From the IMG/VR virus record IMGVR_UViG_3300031749_000457, positions 1 through 53,631 of that record: DNA of 53,631 nucleotides; one strand, given 5' to 3'. Each line of letters starts with the position of its first letter. Position 1 is the stretch's first letter. The stretch is from a virus. Below are positions 49,773 through 53,631 of the stretch, in pieces. Made by a program: the position numbers and the translations under genes. Under the pieces are notes generated by a model. The model was not told the origin of the DNA. It was given only the letters and a program-made list of their open reading frames with translations, and did no database searches.

Positions 49773-52220
49773 ATGCTCAAAAATAATCCCTCAAAAATAA
49801 GTCAGATTTTTTCGGCTTCAGATGTGAAACACGGCCTATCTCTTTTCACGGATAGAGAGATTAGAGCTGTGGAGGCCATGATTATAGAACGGGATGGAAA
49901 ATTTCATATCAAATGCCAGATCAAAGATAGATACAAAGTGGCAAAACCTGAAGAAATCGTGAGGCAACTTTGGGTTTATAGATTATTGAATGAATATAAC
50001 TATCCGAAAGAAAGGATAGATGTTGAAAGAGTGGTTTATTTTGGCTCAAGAGATTCTGGTTTAGCAGATGTGGTTGTCCTTCAAGAAGACCTGAGCCATC
50101 CATACATAATCTTTGAAGTAAAAAGGCCTCAAAGAACCGCAGGGTTAGAACAATTAAAGAGTTATTGTAATGCTGAAGGAGCTCCGATTGGTGTCTGGTC
50201 TAATGGAAATGAAATGATAAGGCTACACCGAGAAGAACCTAATATTTTCGTAGAAATTCCGAGAATACCAAAAGTTACAGAGACACTAAGAGACATTTTA
50301 ATTGAAAGATGGACACTTAGATGGCTTGAAGAGCATGATGAATTAAAGCAAGGTAAGACAACACTTAAAAAGATATTGTTGGACTTAGAGGAGCTTGTTT
50401 TAGGCAATGCAGGAGTGGATCCATTTGAGGAAATTTTTAAGTTAATCTACGCCAAACTCTTCGATGAATGGAGAGGGATTAACGACTCATCTTATCAGTT
50501 AGAATTCTTCGTTGGAGACAGAAGCCCAGAACAGGTAAAAAGAGCAATATCTAATCTTTTAGAAGGAGCAAAGAGAGAATGGCAGGGGGTCTTTGAGCCA
50601 ACAGATAAAATTGAATTGAGAAACGACCATTTAAAAGTTTGCGTATCTTTCTTAGAAAAAATAAAGTTATTCAATTCCAATCTGCGCATCATAGATGAGG
50701 CTTTTGAATATCTAATACCACAAGTTTCCAAAAAGAAAGAAGGGCAGTTTTTTACTCCCCGACCTGTAGAAGATATGGTCGTTAAAACGCTCAACCCTAA
50801 AGCCAGCGAATTTGTTATCGACCCCGCCTGTGGATCTGCTGGATTTCTTTTACATTCTGTAATGTGGGTTGCAGGCGGAATGATTAGCGGAAAACCTCTA
50901 CCTGAAAGTGCAAGAAACTTTGCTCAAACGAAGATTTACGGAATTGATTTTGCCAAAAAAGCTGTAAAGATAGCCAAAGCAATTAACCTTATTGTAGGGG
51001 ATGGCAAATCTCATGTCTATAAAGATAACTCATTAGCACCTCATACATGGGAAGATGAAACAAAATCAGGTTTAAGAAGCAGGCTTTTAAGATTCCCTGA
51101 TAATCCTGAAATAGATAGAGAAAATCAAAGTAAGTTCCTATTCTTTGATTTTGATGTCTTAATGACCAATCCACCATTCGCTGGGACAGTAAAGGAAAGG
51201 GATATTTTAAGACTCTATAACTTGGCTGAGAGAAACGGAAGATGGATAAACAAAATTGGCAGGCATATTCTCTTTTTAGAGCGTTCCCTCCAATTTATAA
51301 GACCCGGCGGAAGAATGGCTATTGTCTTGCCACAAGGGCTACTAAACAATACAAATGCTGAATATATCCGCAGATTTGTTATTGATGAGGCACGGATTTT
51401 AGCAGTAGTAGGCTTGCACGGCAACACTTTCAAGCCACACACAGGAACAAAAACAAGCGTTTTGTTCTTACAGAAATATACGGATGAGGAGAAAGAAAAA
51501 ATCCAACAAATAAGGCTAAAGTATGAAAGCGAATGGGAAGAATTTTTTAAAAGCTTAAAAGAAAAATATCAAAAATTGACTTGGAATAGTTCTTTAGATG
51601 AAGAAGAAATACCGGAAGAATTGAGGTCTTTCTTGGAAGCTTATTTTGAAAGTAGAGAAGAGGTTGAGGAATTACCAGTAGAAGAAACTGGGGTTGAAGA
51701 AACAGAAGAGACAGAAAAAGAGAACACAGAGAAGAAAGGGAAAAAAGAAATTAAAATTACACTAAAAGATTTGATAGAAGAGCTTAATAGAATTAAAGAG
51801 ACAGTGGAAGAAAAAAATAATCTACTGAATGCTTTATCAGATAGACAAGAAATCAAGCAACTTAAAAAAGAATTAAGAGCATTGGAAAGATTAGAAAAAA
51901 AGACTATAAAGGAAATTTCTCAAAGAACATTAGCAGGACAGATAAGTTTAGTTTTAAATGATGAAAAGATAACAGAAGCTTTTAAGAAATACTGGCTTGA
52001 TGGAAAAGTAATGCAAAAAATGGATTATCCGATTTTCTTTGCTGTCAATGAAAAGCCAGTAAAGGATGAAAGCGGCGAGTATAGATACAAGAAAGCACCA
52101 AACGGCGATCTGGTAATGGATGAACACGGGCATCCAGTAATTGACCATGATTTAGACGAGATAGCAGAGGCTTTCATTAAGTTTGCCAAAGGACAAGGCT
52201 TTGATTTTTGGAGAGGATAA
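49773..52220 (+). CDS. type I DNA methyltransferase (HsdM) fused to an N-terminal restriction-type nuclease domain
   Basis: 815 aa. Residues about 55-160 resemble the type I restriction HSDR_N nuclease: GLADVVVL (D99), then IIFEVKRP (E115, K117), a PD-(D/E)xK site. Residues about 300-560 are an N6-adenine methyltransferase: GQFFTPRPVEDMVV, motif I DPACGSAGFL (350-359), and NPPF (466-469), then GGRMAIVLPQG and HTGTKTSVLFL. Residues about 615-720 form an acidic insertion and coiled coil, before a C-terminal domain. With the HsdS downstream it would methylate DNA at a specific site. Fusing a nuclease and methylase without the HsdR helicase resembles type IIB/IIG or related enzymes. Ribosome site AAAAAGGGG. 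Confidence 0.85.
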   Translation: MLKNNPSKISQIFSASDVKHGLSLFTDREIRAVEAMIIERDGKFHIKCQIKDRYKVAKPEEIVRQLWVYRLLNEYNYPKERIDVERVVYFGSRDSGLADVVVLQEDLSHPYIIFEVKRPQRTAGLEQLKSYCNAEGAPIGVWSNGNEMIRLHREEPNIFVEIPRIPKVTETLRDILIERWTLRWLEEHDELKQGKTTLKKILLDLEELVLGNAGVDPFEEIFKLIYAKLFDEWRGINDSSYQLEFFVGDRSPEQVKRAISNLLEGAKREWQGVFEPTDKIELRNDHLKVCVSFLEKIKLFNSNLRIIDEAFEYLIPQVSKKKEGQFFTPRPVEDMVVKTLNPKASEFVIDPACGSAGFLLHSVMWVAGGMISGKPLPESARNFAQTKIYGIDFAKKAVKIAKAINLIVGDGKSHVYKDNSLAPHTWEDETKSGLRSRLLRFPDNPEIDRENQSKFLFFDFDVLMTNPPFAGTVKERDILRLYNLAERNGRWINKIGRHILFLERSLQFIRPGGRMAIVLPQGLLNNTNAEYIRRFVIDEARILAVVGLHGNTFKPHTGTKTSVLFLQKYTDEEKEKIQQIRLKYESEWEEFFKSLKEKYQKLTWNSSLDEEEIPEELRSFLEAYFESREEVEELPVEETGVEETEETEKENTEKKGKKEIKITLKDLIEELNRIKETVEEKNNLLNALSDRQEIKQLKKELRALERLEKKTIKEISQRTLAGQISLVLNDEKITEAFKKYWLDGKVMQKMDYPIFFAVNEKPVKDESGEYRYKKAPNGDLVMDEHGHPVIDHDLDEIAEAFIKFAKGQGFDFWRG

Positions 52221-52221
52221 G

Positions 52222-53631
52222 ATGGCTGTATTTAGCGTTATAAAATTATCAGAACTTGAAGGGGCAAAAAGGATTGATGCCGAGTATTATAAGCCGGAGT
52301 GTTTAGAAGCTAAACAACTATTATTCAAAACCAATTCTATTCCTTTTAAAAACTTAGTAAAGGAAATTATCCATCCTAAAGAAATTAAAAGAGAATATGA
52401 AGAAGAGAAACAAGATTATTTGTTCCTACTTGCCCAAAATGCGAGACCGCTAATGCTTGATTTATCAGAAAGAAAATATATCTCAGAAGAAAAAGCAAAG
52501 CAAATGCCTAAAAATTTGTTAGAAAAAGGGGATATTGTACTTGTGAGATCAGGAAACGTAGGTGATTTAACCGTTTATACAGGCGAACCTAATAAATGTA
52601 TCGCTTCTGCCGATTTATTAGTGGCTAAGGTTAGTTTTAGACATCCTTATTATATCGGAGTTTTTTTAAATACATTTTTGGGAAGTAAATTTTTATTAAG
52701 AGGCATTTATAGTGGATTACAACCTCATATAGCACCAACTTATATAAAACAAATACCAATTCCAATTTTTTCTGAAGATTTGATGACAAATATTGATAAT
52801 TTATTTTTACAAGCACAAGATTTGTTAAAACAAAGTCAAAATTTTTACTCACAAGCCGAAGACCTCCTTTTAGAAGAACTCGGACTTAAAGACTTCAAGC
52901 CAAAGTATGAAAAAACATATACCGCTAAACTTTCTGATGCCTTCTCTGCTCATAGAATAGATGCGGAATATTTTCAGCCTGCGTATGAGGAAGTGATTGA
53001 GAAATTAAGAGAAAATAATATAGAATTGAAACCGCTCAGAACATTTATTTTGCGCATTCAAAAAGGAATAGAAATCGGAAGCGAGAATTACCAAGATGAA
53101 GGGAAGGCATTTATTAGAGTAAGTAATCTTTCTATAAACGGATTTACTGATAGAGATCAAAAATATCTAAGTGAAGAATTATACCAGCAATTAAGAGAAA
53201 CTTATGAACCCAAGCAAGGCGATTTTCTTTTAACAAAGGATGCAACCCCTGGGATTGCTTATGTTGTAAAAGAACAAATAGAAGGGGTAATCTCAAGCGG
53301 TATCTTAAGATTGCAAATAAACGAGAACGAAATAAATAATGAGTATCTTGCCTTGTGTATAAATTCCCTTATTGGAAAAATGCAGATAGAAAGGGATGGC
53401 GGAGGTTCTGTTATAATTCATTGGAAACCAGAGCAAGTAAAAAGATTAACTATCCCCATCCTCCCCCTTTCAACCCAGCAAAAAATCGCCTCATTAGTTC
53501 AGCAATCCCATGAGGCAAGAAGGAAGGCAAAAGAATTATTGGAAGTAGCAAAAAGAGCGGTAGAGATTGCTATTGAGAAGAATGAAAAAGAAGCATTGGA
53601 ATATATTTATAAATTTAAAGGAGATTTTTAA
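52222..53631 (+). CDS. type I specificity subunit (HsdS)
   Basis: 469 aa from ATG 52222, 1 bp after the HsdM stop. It contains two similar halves, each beginning with a conserved RIDAEYY/F-P element (RIDAEYYKPE near 18 and RIDAEYFQPA near 250), followed by target recognition domains and coiled-coil spacers. The two TRDs set the two halves of a bipartite recognition sequence. The stop codon coincides with the window end, so what follows is unknown. Confidence 0.85.
   Translation: MAVFSVIKLSELEGAKRIDAEYYKPECLEAKQLLFKTNSIPFKNLVKEIIHPKEIKREYEEEKQDYLFLLAQNARPLMLDLSERKYISEEKAKQMPKNLLEKGDIVLVRSGNVGDLTVYTGEPNKCIASADLLVAKVSFRHPYYIGVFLNTFLGSKFLLRGIYSGLQPHIAPTYIKQIPIPIFSEDLMTNIDNLFLQAQDLLKQSQNFYSQAEDLLLEELGLKDFKPKYEKTYTAKLSDAFSAHRIDAEYFQPAYEEVIEKLRENNIELKPLRTFILRIQKGIEIGSENYQDEGKAFIRVSNLSINGFTDRDQKYLSEELYQQLRETYEPKQGDFLLTKDATPGIAYVVKEQIEGVISSGILRLQINENEINNEYLALCINSLIGKMQIERDGGGSVIIHWKPEQVKRLTIPILPLSTQQKIASLVQQSHEARRKAKELLEVAKRAVEIAIEKNEKEALEYIYKFKGDF

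Noticed and set aside
1-53631. tRNA, rRNA, integrase, repressor or replication polymerase genes
   Set aside because: Searched by eye for their typical motifs and found none; reported as absent rather than guessed.

Overview
The window is a long, almost entirely plus-strand block of a tailed bacteriophage genome (Caudoviricetes). The head genes are T4-like: a gp20-type portal, a gp21-type prohead protease and a gp23-type major capsid protein. I find no tail-sheath or baseplate-wedge gene, so the tail looks long and non-contractile (siphovirus-like). The host is probably a diderm, possibly thermophilic bacterium. The hints are an AT-rich genome rich in Lys, Glu and AGA/AGG arginine codons, frequent GTG/TTG starts with strong GGAGG ribosome sites, a spanin-like protein and a good sigma-54 promoter. 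None of these is decisive. No integrase, repressor, DNA polymerase, primase, helicase or tRNA gene is visible, so the replication module is either outside the window or supplied by the host.

Layout. 0.2-3.6 kb: large terminase, split in its P-loop by a LAGLIDADG intein, plus a tiny NrdR-like zinc ribbon. 3.8-15.1 kb: portal, then an unusual block of head-associated effector genes (GNAT acetyltransferase, ATP-grasp ligase, a minor head protein carrying a second intein, HEAT-like repeats and an ADP-ribosyltransferase domain, a second ADP-ribosyltransferase, and others). Five of these proteins carry the same glycine-rich module, with core GGPGSGHWGHKGRPG, preceded in each case by L/I-x-E. That triplet is the cleavage consensus of T4-type prohead proteases, and a gp21-like protease is encoded a few genes away. 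My main proposal is that this module is a capsid-loading and proteolytic-release tag for proteins packaged in the head and injected into the next host. 15.1-17.5 kb: a lysis cassette (amidase, small membrane proteins, spanin-like coiled coils). 17.5-20 kb: protease with a probable in-frame nested scaffold gene, and major capsid protein. 20-23 kb: three glycosyltransferases. 23-28.7 kb: neck and tail genes, with a perfect -1 slippery heptamer in the tail assembly chaperone gene. 28.7-41.9 kb: tape measure, hub, tail-tip and fibre genes, including two fibres with the same N-terminal anchor.

41.9-42.65 kb is a non-standard intergenic region: iterated 22-bp repeats, a sigma-54 -24/-12 promoter, and a GC-rich stretch with several strong nested stems and a possible pseudoknot. 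It is a candidate structured RNA of unknown class. 42.65-49.65 kb: small accessory genes, many encoding zinc-ribbon mini-proteins, together with SWIM, RadC/JAB and beta-clamp-like proteins. 49.7 kb to the end: a separately promoted type I-like modification pair, a nuclease-HsdM fusion and HsdS, with no HsdR motor in the window.

Function assignments rest on recognised motifs and gene order only; no database search was possible.
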